This document shows positions 35,257 through 44,126 of a stretch of DNA of 64,000 nucleotides, in pieces. The first letter of the stretch is position 1. Each line of letters opens with the position of its first letter. The notes beneath the pieces were generated by a model. It was not told the DNA's origin. It ran no database searches and was given only the letters and a program-made list of their open reading frames with translations. The stretch covers positions 1 to 64,000 of the forward strand of contig NZ_LVHI01000006.1 of the NCBI RefSeq assembly GCF_001645385.1, given 5' to 3'. Origin of the DNA: Rhodococcoides kyotonense (GTDB taxonomy: Bacteria; Actinomycetota; Actinomycetes; Mycobacteriales; Mycobacteriaceae). Position numbers and translations under genes: made by a program.

Positions 35257-36104
35257 GCCCGCATACACGGGCGAGCCTGGCGGCCGACGCGGCAGCACTG
35301 GGTCTCGGCGACGGGAACATCGTCATGATGCACGCGGCGTTCAGCCGAGTCGGTCCGGTTCTCGGAGGCCCCGATGCGCTCGTCGACGCCGTGCTCGACG
35401 TCGTCGGGCCGTCGGGAACGGTTGTGTCGTACCAGGATTGGGGCGTCGGTGTCGACATCTGGAACGACGACGGCAGTGTGCAGGAGCCGCTGCGCGCGCA
35501 CGTCCCTCCGTACGACCCCGCGACGTCCCGGCCCGCTCGCGACCACGGCATCCTGGCGTCGACCATTCGTTCCAGGCCCGGTGTGCACACCAGCGCCAAC
35601 CCGGGAGCTGCCATGTCCGCGTTGGGTTGTCGCGCCGACGAACTGACACGTGATCACCCGATGGACGACGGCTACGGCGCCTCGACACCGTTGGCACGGA
35701 TCGTCGCGTCGGGTGGCATGGTGCTGATGGTCGGGGCGCCTCTCGACACGATGACGGTGTTGCATCATGCGGAGGCCACCGCCGACATACCGGACAAACG
35801 TCGCGTGCGCATCGAATACCCGCTACGGGGTGACGACGGCAGCACGGTCTGGCGGTGGGTGGAGGAGTTCGACACGTCGAGACCGATCGTCGACGGCCTG
35901 GACGACGACTACTTCGCGTCCGTCGTCGAGGATTTCCTCGCGACCGGTTCCGGCCGTCGAGGCACGATCGGCGACGCGGACAGCGTGCTCGTCGACGCGC
36001 GGGAGATCACCGCATTCGCGGTCGACTGGCTGACGCGTCGGAGTCAGTTGCTCGCGACGACGACGTCGAGAATGCCTGCACCGAGAGGAACCGGACCGCA
36101 GTAG
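35253..36104 (+). CDS. Aminoglycoside N(3)-acetyltransferase family protein
   Basis: 283 residues of the antibiotic N-acetyltransferase (YokD/AAC(3)) fold: IVMMHAAFSRVGPVLGGPDA, DVVGPSGTVVSYQDWGVG, and the catalytic His block TMTVLHHAEA followed by a KRRVRIEYPL strand. It would transfer acetyl from acetyl-CoA to the 3-amino group of aminoglycosides, but chromosomal members often have other or unknown natural substrates, so resistance is not implied. GTG start, coupled to PucR by a 4-bp overlap. Its last 61 bp overlap the lipase gene tail-to-tail. Confidence 0.85.
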   Translation: MSPHTRASLAADAAALGLGDGNIVMMHAAFSRVGPVLGGPDALVDAVLDVVGPSGTVVSYQDWGVGVDIWNDDGSVQEPLRAHVPPYDPATSRPARDHGILASTIRSRPGVHTSANPGAAMSALGCRADELTRDHPMDDGYGASTPLARIVASGGMVLMVGAPLDTMTVLHHAEATADIPDKRRVRIEYPLRGDDGSTVWRWVEEFDTSRPIVDGLDDDYFASVVEDFLATGSGRRGTIGDADSVLVDAREITAFAVDWLTRRSQLLATTTSRMPAPRGTGPQ

Positions 36105-36991
36105 GGGACGATTCCCGCGCTCGGATCGAGCGCTGCGAGAACGAGTCCCAGCGTCGTCGGATCGTAGGTGATCGTGAAGTGCGCGACGTTGTTGATCGGG
36201 CATACGTCCTGCACCACGATGTTCGTCACGTCCGGGTCGTGGAACAGCGCGTTGGTGTAGGGCTGGATCGTCTCGTCGACGCGGGTCGCGATGGACGTGT
36301 AGTGGACGCCGGGCACGGTGTCACCGTGTGCGTTCAACTGGTTCAGAAATTCCGATCCCTGAAGCAGTTGCACGAGCGCGGGCCCGAATTCACTCGACAC
36401 CGCTGTGGTTCCACCCGGAATGGATTGCACGACAGGGGAAAAGCCGTACGCGTTTCCGCCGTAGGTCGGTGACGCGATACCGATCCATTCGTCGACGACG
36501 GCCGCCCCGCCCAACTCGTTGGTGTAATACCGTGACACCGCGGCGCCTTGCGAGTATCCGACGATGTCCACCTTCTCGGCGCCGGTTCGCGCGAGAACGC
36601 GTTCGGTGAAGTCCTTCAGTTCGGCTGCGCTGTCGCGAATGTCGCTGTATCCGTAAGTCGTTCCGTCAGGCGACGCGCCGTAGTTCAGTGCATACGCGCA
36701 GTACTCCTGTGTCTGCAGGACCGGACCGAGGCCCGCCCAGTCGGCATACGCCGTCGCATCGGTGCCGTGCACCAGGATCACGGGGTTCGGATGGTTCGGT
36801 GACGGCACGCACGAGGTGTCGTTGACGCCGGGTGGTGTCGAGTTCGGATGCGCTTCCGAGTAACGGATCGCGTCGGCATGACTGGATTGCGCAGGGCCGG
36901 GAACGGACGGCACGACGGGCTGTGCCGTCGCGATGCCGGCACCGAGCGCGATCGCTACCGTGCAGAAAGCCACAGTCAGTGTGCGGTTCAC
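36044..36991 (-). CDS. Secreted lipase (class 2/EstA-type triacylglycerol lipase)
   Basis: 315 residues. Signal MNRTLTVAFCTVAIALGAGI, with likely cleavage after ATA. PVILVHGTDATAYADWAGLG is the oxyanion region and VDIVGYSQGAAVSRYYTNEL the Ser nucleophile elbow. The Asp and His (near ALFHDPD and NNVAHFTITYDP) complete the triad. Three Cys (TSCVPS, QEYCAYAL, QDVCPINN) suggest disulfides, as in exported actinobacterial lipases. It hydrolyses acyl esters outside the cell. Transcribed toward the aac(3)-type gene with a 61-bp overlap of coding ends. Confidence 0.92.
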   Translation of the reverse strand: MNRTLTVAFCTVAIALGAGIATAQPVVPSVPGPAQSSHADAIRYSEAHPNSTPPGVNDTSCVPSPNHPNPVILVHGTDATAYADWAGLGPVLQTQEYCAYALNYGASPDGTTYGYSDIRDSAAELKDFTERVLARTGAEKVDIVGYSQGAAVSRYYTNELGGAAVVDEWIGIASPTYGGNAYGFSPVVQSIPGGTTAVSSEFGPALVQLLQGSEFLNQLNAHGDTVPGVHYTSIATRVDETIQPYTNALFHDPDVTNIVVQDVCPINNVAHFTITYDPTTLGLVLAALDPSAGIVPYCGPVPLGAGILDVVVASN

Positions 36992-37128
36992 ACAATCCCT
37001 CGCGCATTCTCCCCCGCGTTGCCTTCACGATATGCCGGTCGTGGTGACTTGTCGCAGCGAGCGAGGGGATGTATCGGGATTGTTCACAAAAGGCAGGTCG
37101 GTCGTTACACGCCGATAACTCCGTGAAG

Positions 37129-37199
37129 AGCCGGTGACGGGAATCGAACCCGCCTCTCAACCTTGGGAAGGTCGCGTTCTACCAATGAACTACACCGGC
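37129..37199 (-). tRNA. tRNA-Gly (anticodon CCC)
   Basis: The minus strand gives a 71-nt cloverleaf: acceptor GCCGGTG/CACCGGC, D-arm with GTTC-ATTGGTA-GAAC, anticodon stem CGACC/GGTTG enclosing TTCCCAA, so the anticodon is CCC (reads GGG), and T-arm GGGTTCGATTCCC. Discriminator base T; no encoded CCA. It stands between the lipase and the first GGDEF-EAL gene; no integrase is visible next to it. Confidence 0.95.
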
Positions 37200-37250
37200 G
37201 TTTCGGGTCGTACGACCCGCGAGAAGACACTGTAGCAGCACGGGGATGCG

Positions 37251-39053
37251 TCAGATGTCGATGGTGACGCCCCGTAGCAGCTCGAGTGCGTCGGCTGCGG
37301 GGACAGGTCGGGATATCAGGTAGCCCTGGGCGCGTCGGCATCCGAGCCCCACCAGAACGTCGGCGGCCTCACGCGTCTCGACGCCCTCGGCGATGACGTC
37401 GAGATCGAAGGATGCAGCGAGTCCGACGACCGAAGCGACGATCGCGACGTCGTCTCGATCGGCAGTTCCGAGGCTGGCCACGAATGCCCGGTCGATCTTC
37501 AAGGCATCGACCGGTAGTTCCTTCAGGTGCGACAAAGAGCTGTAGCCGGTGCCGAAATCGTCGATGGCGACGTGGACACCGTGACGGCGCAGCCCGTGCA
37601 GGGTTCGTCGGGTGCGTTCCAGATCCTTCACGACGGCGACCTCGGTGATCTCGAGACACAGTGACGCGGGCGCGATGCCGTACTGCCGCAGCACCGCCGC
37701 GACGGTGCGTACGAAGTCGGTGGACACCAACTGTGTGGGTGAGACGTTCACCCGCATCGAGATGTCGAGTCCGGGTAGTGTGCTGCGCCAGTCGGCCAGC
37801 GTTCGGCACGCGTTCTCGAGTACCCACCGGCCGAGTTGGGGTGCGAGGTTGGTCGCTTCGGCGACGGGGATGAAGGCATTCGGGGGCAGGAGGCCACGGA
37901 TCGGGTGCTGCCATCGCACGAGGGCTTCGAATGCCGTGACCCTGCCGCTGATCAGGTCGATCTCCGGCTGGAAGTGCAGCAGCAATGCGTTGTCCTCGAT
38001 TGCATTCCGCAGATGCACCTCGACGTCGCTTCGCAGTTCGCTCTCCCGCTGTACCTCTTCGTTGAACTGCGCAATGTTTCTGCCGCCGTCGGCCTGCGCG
38101 ATCAGCGCGGCCTGGTCGGCGCCTTTCAACGCGGCCTCGGCGGAGATGCGTCCCGGGTGGGCGACGGATATCCCGATGTTCGCTCGACGGTTTCCGTCCA
38201 CGCCAGGCGCATTCAGCGCTCCGACTGCATCGAGGACGGACTTCGCGGTCACCGTGGCGATGTGGGCGTTGGCGGGTCCGCGCAGCACGATGACGAATTC
38301 GTCGCCGCCCAGACGTGCGATCACCGCGTCCGATCCGATCTCGGTGCGCAGGGTCTCTGCCACGGCGACGATGTATTCGTCCCCGGCAAGATGGCCGAGA
38401 AAATCGTTGAGCGCCTTCAATTGATCGAGGTACAGGGCCAGTACCGCGATCGGTCCGGTCGAATGATCGTCGAGTCGCTCGTGCAGATACGTGAGCAGTG
38501 CACGGCGGTTGAACAAGCCCGTCAGCTCGTCGTGCGTCGCGGCGTACCGGACGCGATTCTCGGCGTCGACTCTTGCGTGGACCTGTGTCATCAGGGCCGC
38601 GATGGCCCTGAGGGCGTTCAGTTCGTCGTACGACCATTCACGCGCGGACACTGTTCCGAACCCGAGGGCACCCACCGTGACACCGTTGTCGACCATCGGC
38701 ACGACTGCCAAGGTGTCGGCGACGAATCCGGACGCCGACTCGACGAGTTTCCGGTATCCGTCGGCTCCGTCGCCGGCGCGGATGACGCGAATGTCGCGCA
38801 GCAGTTCGGTCGACGCGAACACGGGTTCGGCGTTCACGAACGAGACGATGTGCAGCGGGTCCGGATGCTTGACGTCGGTGCGCGGCGGCCATTCGGCGAT
38901 CAGCACACTCGACCGTGTGTCGAAATCGACGTGGCGGAGGAACGCGATGTCCAGTTCGAAGCTGTTGACGAGTCCTCGGACAACTGCCTCGTAGGTCTCG
39001 CGGGCGGTCGCGGCGTCGGCGCCCATGAGCTGGGTCGCGACATCGGTCACCAC
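37251..39053 (-). CDS. GAF-GGDEF-EAL cyclic-di-GMP protein, copy A (Rv1354c-like)
   Basis: 600 residues from GTG. An N-terminal GAF-type sensor (about 1-165) is followed by a GGDEF domain with intact active loop RLGGDEFVIVL and an EAL domain with FEALVRWQHP and the metal-binding DDFGTGYSSLSHL, ending AQGYLISRPVP. It can therefore both make and degrade c-di-GMP in principle. Alignment with the neighbouring paralog suggests the true start is nine codons earlier, at a CTG preceded by GGAGAGG, since that codon falls exactly on Met1 of copy B. No membrane segment, so it is cytoplasmic. Confidence 0.92.
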   Translation of the reverse strand: MVTDVATQLMGADAATARETYEAVVRGLVNSFELDIAFLRHVDFDTRSSVLIAEWPPRTDVKHPDPLHIVSFVNAEPVFASTELLRDIRVIRAGDGADGYRKLVESASGFVADTLAVVPMVDNGVTVGALGFGTVSAREWSYDELNALRAIAALMTQVHARVDAENRVRYAATHDELTGLFNRRALLTYLHERLDDHSTGPIAVLALYLDQLKALNDFLGHLAGDEYIVAVAETLRTEIGSDAVIARLGGDEFVIVLRGPANAHIATVTAKSVLDAVGALNAPGVDGNRRANIGISVAHPGRISAEAALKGADQAALIAQADGGRNIAQFNEEVQRESELRSDVEVHLRNAIEDNALLLHFQPEIDLISGRVTAFEALVRWQHPIRGLLPPNAFIPVAEATNLAPQLGRWVLENACRTLADWRSTLPGLDISMRVNVSPTQLVSTDFVRTVAAVLRQYGIAPASLCLEITEVAVVKDLERTRRTLHGLRRHGVHVAIDDFGTGYSSLSHLKELPVDALKIDRAFVASLGTADRDDVAIVASVVGLAASFDLDVIAEGVETREAADVLVGLGCRRAQGYLISRPVPAADALELLRGVTIDI

Positions 39054-39109
39054 AGCATCCAGACTCCGACGTCGATTCAGTTTCCTCTCCTACCTCGAGA
39101 CTCCCCGCG

Positions 39110-40954
39110 TCACGGAGCTGACTCTACAGCCGAGACCAGCATGTTCCGCATGTCTTCTTCCGGAACGGGGCGCGAGAAGAGGTAGCCCTGTGCGCGATGA
39201 CATCCGACAGCGAGTAGTTCGGACTGCGCCGCTTCGGTCTCGACGCCTTCTGCGATCAGGTCGAGGTCGAATGCTCTCGCGAGCGAGGCGATCGATCGAA
39301 CGATGGCCTGGTCGCTTGCATCCGAGTCGAGATGCTCGACGAACTCGCGGTCGATCTTGAGCGCGTCGACCGGAAGGATCTTCAGGTGCGCCAAAGAGCT
39401 GAACCCGGTACCGAAGTCGTCGATCGCGATACTCACACCCAGCTCGCGGAGCATCGTAAGGACCTTCGCTGTCTGCCCGGTGTCCTGGACGACGGCGTTC
39501 TCGGTGATCTCGAGGCAGAGATGGGTGGGGGCCACCGAGCCCGAGGTCAGTGCGCGCGCGACGATGTCGACGAATTCGGTCGCCAGGAGCTGGGCAGGCG
39601 AGACGTTCACGCGCAGAACGATGTCCAGCGTCGGAATGTCTCGGGCCCACTCACTGTAGGTGCGTAGCGCATCCTCGAGGACCCATCGGCCGAGTTCGGT
39701 TGCGAGATCCGAGGATTCGGCGATGTCGATGAAGTCCGCAGGGGGTAGTAATCCGCGTGAGGGGTGCTGCCACCGAACCAACGCTTCGACGGCGGTGATG
39801 CGACCGGTCTGCAGGTCGATCTCCGGTTGGTAATGCAGTGTCAGCTCTCCGTTTTCGATCGCCGAATGCAGATGCAGTTCGACGTCGTTCCTCAGCGCGT
39901 TGCGGGCTCTGATGGTGGAGTCGAACAATGCGACGCTGTTTCCGCCGGTTCGCTTCGCCACCAACGCGGCCTGGTCGGCGTTCGCGATCACCTCGTGCAC
40001 ACTGTCGACACCCGGATATGCCGTCGTCACACCGATACTCGCGGTTCGGTTGATCGCGTCACCGGCGATGAGAACCCGGGTGGAGGAGACCGCGTCGAGC
40101 ACTCGGCATGCCACGTCGTACGGCGACGCGGTCTTGCCGTCGATCGTCGCGGGCTGGAGTACGACGACGAATTCGTCTCCGCCCCATCGCGCGATGCTGA
40201 CGTCGGGATCCAGCACACCCCGCAGGGTGTCGGCCAGTGCGCACAGATAGGCGTCCCCTGCGGTGTGACCGTAGAAGTCGTTGAGTGCCTTCAATCGATC
40301 GAGGTCGAGGAACAGGACCGCGACCGGCCCGCCGGTGGCCTTGGCGTCGAGCCGGCGTTCCAGATCGTCGGTCACGCCACGCCGATTCGACAATCCGGTC
40401 AGTGCATCGTGCTCGGCCGCCGTGCGCAGTGACTCCTCGGCCTCGATTCGAGCGTGCACCTGCGTGAACATGGACGCGATCGCGACCAGAGCGTTGGTCT
40501 CCTGTTCGGACCAGTCGCGGTCGCCGCCCTTGATGAGTCCGACCCATCCGATCGACCTGCCCTGGACGAGCGGGACGACCGCCATGGACGTGACCGCGTA
40601 CCCGGACGCAGCCTTGACCCGTCGTCGATATTCTTCTTCCTCGGGACGCGGCCGAAACACCTTGGGGTGCAGCAGATGCTCACATGCTGCGAAGACGGGG
40701 TCGGCGTCGGCGAAGTACACGACTCCGAGGGGGTCCGGATCGGGGGCGTCCGGCCGGGCGGGCCACTCGGCCACCATGACCGTGGAGCGGTTGTCGTAAT
40801 CGGTGTGGCGAAGGTACGCGGCGTCCACACCGAAGTATTCGACGAGAGTGCGCAGTACTCGCGTGTACGCGGTCATCACCGACGCTGCATCGACTCCCAT
40901 GAGTTCCGATGCAACGTCGGTGACGAGAGCGTCGAGACTACGGATGTGTTTCAT
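39110..40954 (-). CDS. GAF-GGDEF-EAL cyclic-di-GMP protein, copy B (Rv1354c-like)
   Basis: 614 residues. The start MKHIRSLDALVTDVASELMG is the same module as copy A. GAF-like sensor to about 170, GGDEF with ARWGGDEFVVVL, EAL with VEALVRWQHPSRG and DDFGTGFSSLAHL, ending QGYLFSRPVPEED. Both catalytic motifs are intact. Copy A follows on the same strand after 56 bp, so the two arose by tandem duplication and are probably co-transcribed. The sensor halves have diverged more than the catalytic halves, suggesting different input signals. In mycobacteria one such protein lies beside the Rv1355c-type gene, as here. Confidence 0.93.
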   Translation of the reverse strand: MKHIRSLDALVTDVASELMGVDAASVMTAYTRVLRTLVEYFGVDAAYLRHTDYDNRSTVMVAEWPARPDAPDPDPLGVVYFADADPVFAACEHLLHPKVFRPRPEEEEYRRRVKAASGYAVTSMAVVPLVQGRSIGWVGLIKGGDRDWSEQETNALVAIASMFTQVHARIEAEESLRTAAEHDALTGLSNRRGVTDDLERRLDAKATGGPVAVLFLDLDRLKALNDFYGHTAGDAYLCALADTLRGVLDPDVSIARWGGDEFVVVLQPATIDGKTASPYDVACRVLDAVSSTRVLIAGDAINRTASIGVTTAYPGVDSVHEVIANADQAALVAKRTGGNSVALFDSTIRARNALRNDVELHLHSAIENGELTLHYQPEIDLQTGRITAVEALVRWQHPSRGLLPPADFIDIAESSDLATELGRWVLEDALRTYSEWARDIPTLDIVLRVNVSPAQLLATEFVDIVARALTSGSVAPTHLCLEITENAVVQDTGQTAKVLTMLRELGVSIAIDDFGTGFSSLAHLKILPVDALKIDREFVEHLDSDASDQAIVRSIASLARAFDLDLIAEGVETEAAQSELLAVGCHRAQGYLFSRPVPEEDMRNMLVSAVESAP

Positions 40955-40997
40955 GGCTACCCCCGGCCATCTCGACGCCCGCCCGACAGCGGTTGAC

Positions 40998-43148
40998 TCA
41001 GTTCTGCGGTACGGCGCCCGACTCTACCGGCTCCTCGGCCACATGAGACCGCGTTCGACGACGGCTGCGCACAGCCGTCTCGTCGGTGTGAGACAAACGC
41101 AGAACCAACGCGATCGACTCTCCGGTGTCGATTCCGACGATCGACTCGAACTGCTCTTTCAGCTGTGCCAGGGCCTGGGCGTAGTGCGCCGACAATTCGT
41201 CGAATTCCGCGGGCTCGTGAGCGTAGATGAACACCGGTGACGCGGGATGGACTGCGAGACCGTGTTCCTCGGCGGTGATCCACACGTTCTGAGTGCCGGA
41301 TCCGCCGCGCACGAAATCGGCGGGTGTGTCCCCTGAAACGATCGTGACCGCAAGACCCGAACTGGACATGATGCGCTCGTGACTGTCCTCGCCGAGGGCG
41401 ACGCCCGCGTCCCAATCATGAAGCAGCGCCATCACATCCGAGCGACGCGACACGTCGAGCTTGACGAGGTCCGTCGGATCGAGCGCCAACGCGTGAACGT
41501 CGATTCCGGTGTTCGGATCGGCCTGCCCCGGCCAACGAAGTTCCGAGATCATCTCCGAATGCAGCGAGTTCGTCAGATAGCGGATGCGATCGGACTCGGC
41601 GATGATGTCGGCGACGCGCTCGATCGCGTCGCGGTCGGTGACGAGCGCCAGACGCGTACCCTCGGCGTCCGCCGCGTCGGACAACGCGGACCTCGTCGCG
41701 TCGTCGAACGGACGGGGCGTTCCGAGATTCCGATTCGTGACACGGGACAGCACACGTGGGTACTTGGCTGCCAGATCGGTGTCGGTGCCGTCGGTCAGCG
41801 ACAGGGTGATCTGTGCCGTGTCTCCGTTCGTTCGGATTTTCGGCTGTCCGACCAGACCGCGGTCCGCTGCAGCGACGCGAGCGTTGAACAACGCCGCACC
41901 CAACGCGACGTGGCTGCCGCGGTACGCGACGTCGAGCCCGGAGGTTCGGTGCGTGTCGACCTCGAGTGCGATCGATCCCTCGGAGACCGTGATGTGCCAC
42001 GGCTGGACGTTCCCTCCCGAGGGCGCCCGGTTCGCGGCGTCGGCGATCGCGTCGAAGGAGCTTGCGGTCGCGGTCGTGGACTCGTCGGCGGACAGCGGAG
42101 AAACCGCGCCGTCGATGTGCACGTCGCCGGTCGGTACGGCGAGTGCGTCCAGATGCTCGTCGATGTGGATGCGGACGCGACCGGACTCGAGCTTCTGCCC
42201 GAGTCCGAAGCGTCGAACCGCGCCCGCGACCGACGCGCCTCCCAACCCGACCTCACTGCCGAGCTGCGGCCAGGTCGTCGTCGTACGGTCGACCTCGATC
42301 ATCGACGCCGCCATACGAGCGGACAGGTCGTCGGCCCCCAGGAGCGCCAGTACGTACGGCACCTTGTCGTGCGTCGACAGTCCCTTCAGCGTGCTCGATT
42401 CGATGTCGCCGAGAAGGCCGTGGAACAGAGCCCGCTCCGGCTCGAGGTCGAAGCGTTCGACGTCGAGCAAGCCACGGTCACTGGTCTCCATGATGACGGG
42501 CACGCCGTGTGCGCGGGCATGCTCACGGACGAGGAGTTTGACGTCGAGCGAGTCGCATTCCTCGATCACGAGGTCCAGGCCGTCGACGAAGCTGTCGGCG
42601 GATTCGGCGGTCACGCCACGGTCGTCGATTTCGATCGGCAGGTACGGGTCTATCTCCGCGATTCGGCGTGCGGCGACGATGGGCTTCGTGATACCCAGAT
42701 CGAGCAGGGTGGCGGGAATGCGATTCAGGTTGGACAGTTCGATCTCGTCGAAGTCGGCGAGTCGCAGTGCGCCGCAGACTCCGTCGAGAGCCAGTGCGTA
42801 GGCAATGGCATGTCCGACGCTCAGGCCGACGATGCCGATCTTCAGCGTCGAGAGTCGATCCTGTTCCTCGGCGGTGATCTTGTTGCGATTGCGGTCGAGC
42901 CGGAGTCGGCGGAAGGCGGCGGGTCCCAGTGTCGCGACGACGGTTCGACGCCACGGGTAGTGCACCCACCGCATCGGTTCGTCGAGAATCTCCTGCGGCG
43001 GAGGCGGTGTCAGCCGCGCGAGTCCTTCGCGTTGTACCGACAGTGTGTCGAGAAACTCGATCGTCGGATCGTCGCGCAGCCGCCTGAGTTCCGCGCGGTC
43101 CGCCGAGTCGGTGTCGTCGAGAACGATTGCTTGCCAATGTGTGGTCAT
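40998..43148 (-). CDS. E1-like (ThiF/MoeB fold) and nitroreductase fusion protein (Rv1355c/MoeY-like)
   Basis: 716 residues. Residues 100-330 are an E1-type ATP-binding fold: KIGIVGLSVGHAIAYALALD, LADFDEIELSNLNRIPATLL and ITKPIVAARRIAEIDPYLPI are the MoeB/ThiF landmarks, though the Gly-rich loop lacks the usual GxGxxG. From about 390 a nitroreductase domain begins with AANRAPSGGNVQPWHITVSE (FMN-binding loop). E1 proteins adenylate the C-terminus of a small protein, and nitroreductases use FMN, so the fusion may activate and reduce or cyclise a peptide-like substrate. Role unproven. It overlaps the upstream acyltransferase-like gene (ATGA) and precedes the c-di-GMP genes by 43 bp. Confidence 0.85.
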   Translation of the reverse strand: MTTHWQAIVLDDTDSADRAELRRLRDDPTIEFLDTLSVQREGLARLTPPPPQEILDEPMRWVHYPWRRTVVATLGPAAFRRLRLDRNRNKITAEEQDRLSTLKIGIVGLSVGHAIAYALALDGVCGALRLADFDEIELSNLNRIPATLLDLGITKPIVAARRIAEIDPYLPIEIDDRGVTAESADSFVDGLDLVIEECDSLDVKLLVREHARAHGVPVIMETSDRGLLDVERFDLEPERALFHGLLGDIESSTLKGLSTHDKVPYVLALLGADDLSARMAASMIEVDRTTTTWPQLGSEVGLGGASVAGAVRRFGLGQKLESGRVRIHIDEHLDALAVPTGDVHIDGAVSPLSADESTTATASSFDAIADAANRAPSGGNVQPWHITVSEGSIALEVDTHRTSGLDVAYRGSHVALGAALFNARVAAADRGLVGQPKIRTNGDTAQITLSLTDGTDTDLAAKYPRVLSRVTNRNLGTPRPFDDATRSALSDAADAEGTRLALVTDRDAIERVADIIAESDRIRYLTNSLHSEMISELRWPGQADPNTGIDVHALALDPTDLVKLDVSRRSDVMALLHDWDAGVALGEDSHERIMSSSGLAVTIVSGDTPADFVRGGSGTQNVWITAEEHGLAVHPASPVFIYAHEPAEFDELSAHYAQALAQLKEQFESIVGIDTGESIALVLRLSHTDETAVRSRRRTRSHVAEEPVESGAVPQN

Positions 43149-43900
43149 GATGCAGCAGCCTCCGTGGGGATGGGGGCGCGGCCCAACAGAGCGTCGACCG
43201 CGTCGGAGATGTAGCGATAGGTTTCGGCACTCGCAGTCGCATGTATCGCGCGATGATCCCACCAGAGGAGTCGAGTGTTGTAACGGTGGTCGGGGTACGG
43301 CACTGGGTCGATGTGGGCCGCCATCACGGCACCCGAGTCGAGATAAGGGCCCACAGCGTGGTCAGCGCTCGTCGCGAGAGTGAAGCGGCATCCGAGAACT
43401 GCGGCGGCCAGCGATGCACCGATGGCGCCGAGGTATCCGGGTCTACCGCACCGAGGTCCGTCGACCGACGACCACACGGTCTTCATTTCCACGACGCCAT
43501 GTGGAAGCCGATCGGCCACCATCGACCGCAGTGCGGTTCGGCCGGTCGGCGACGACGCCCACTCCAGATCCGCGTGGGTCTGCTGGGGGTAGGAGTACGG
43601 GCCCTGAACCCGAAGACCTCCACACAATTCTCCCGATCTGCTCAGCTTCGCGAAAAACAGCGACGTCGTCGACCCGTCTGCGATTCGCTCGTACTCCAAT
43701 GCTTTCTCGACACCGAAATGCGAATAACTCTCTCGCGCGCCCTCGACGAATTCTCGCCACAGGTCCGGGCGTGCGCTCGGCGTGGTGGCCAGCACCGTGC
43801 ACTGCAATTGATGGTCGAAATAGCTCGACTCGGGTGGAACGAGAACGTGATTACGCATTCGTTCTCCGACTCTCCGATCGAGCACGAAGGTGGAATTCAT
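43145..43900 (-). CDS. N-acyltransferase-like protein upstream of the E1/nitroreductase fusion
   Basis: 251 residues from an ATG with AGAGGG 6 nt upstream. Its core runs EYERIADGSTTSLFFAKLSR, then GELCGGLRVQGPY and MKTVWSSVDGPRCGRPGYLG, followed by CRFTLATSADHAVGPYLDSG. This resembles GNAT-fold N-acyl amino-acid synthase/autoinducer-synthase-like proteins, which transfer an acyl chain to an amino group. The family call is tentative. It is co-translated with the E1/nitroreductase fusion through a 4-bp overlap, so the two probably act in one pathway. The 226 bp up to the divergent dcd gene hold the promoter region. Confidence 0.65.
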   Translation of the reverse strand: MNSTFVLDRRVGERMRNHVLVPPESSYFDHQLQCTVLATTPSARPDLWREFVEGARESYSHFGVEKALEYERIADGSTTSLFFAKLSRSGELCGGLRVQGPYSYPQQTHADLEWASSPTGRTALRSMVADRLPHGVVEMKTVWSSVDGPRCGRPGYLGAIGASLAAAVLGCRFTLATSADHAVGPYLDSGAVMAAHIDPVPYPDHRYNTRLLWWDHRAIHATASAETYRYISDAVDALLGRAPIPTEAAAS

Positions 43901-44126
43901 CGTCATCCCTCTGTGATAGCCCCGTGATGAGGCCAGAATTGGTGGACATTGCTCATTATCGGGGCAAATGGAACGAACGTGAGTCCGGCGAAATTTCCGA
44001 AGGGGTGGGCGCGAAGACGGATCTCGGCGTGCCCGCGCGGGCGGCGACCTCGACACCCGCCGGTAACCAGTCGCAGACGGGTGGTGCAGCGTTACGCGCT
44101 TCCCGGACGGCACGTTAGCCTTCGGT

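Noticed and set aside
35253-36104. Acquired aminoglycoside-resistance gene
   Set aside because: It is embedded by translational overlap with a PucR regulator and has host-like composition, with no mobile element next to it; more likely a native enzyme.
37129-37199. tRNA-Gly as attachment site of a genomic island
   Set aside because: No integrase or repeated tRNA 3' end was found nearby, and the flanking genes look core.
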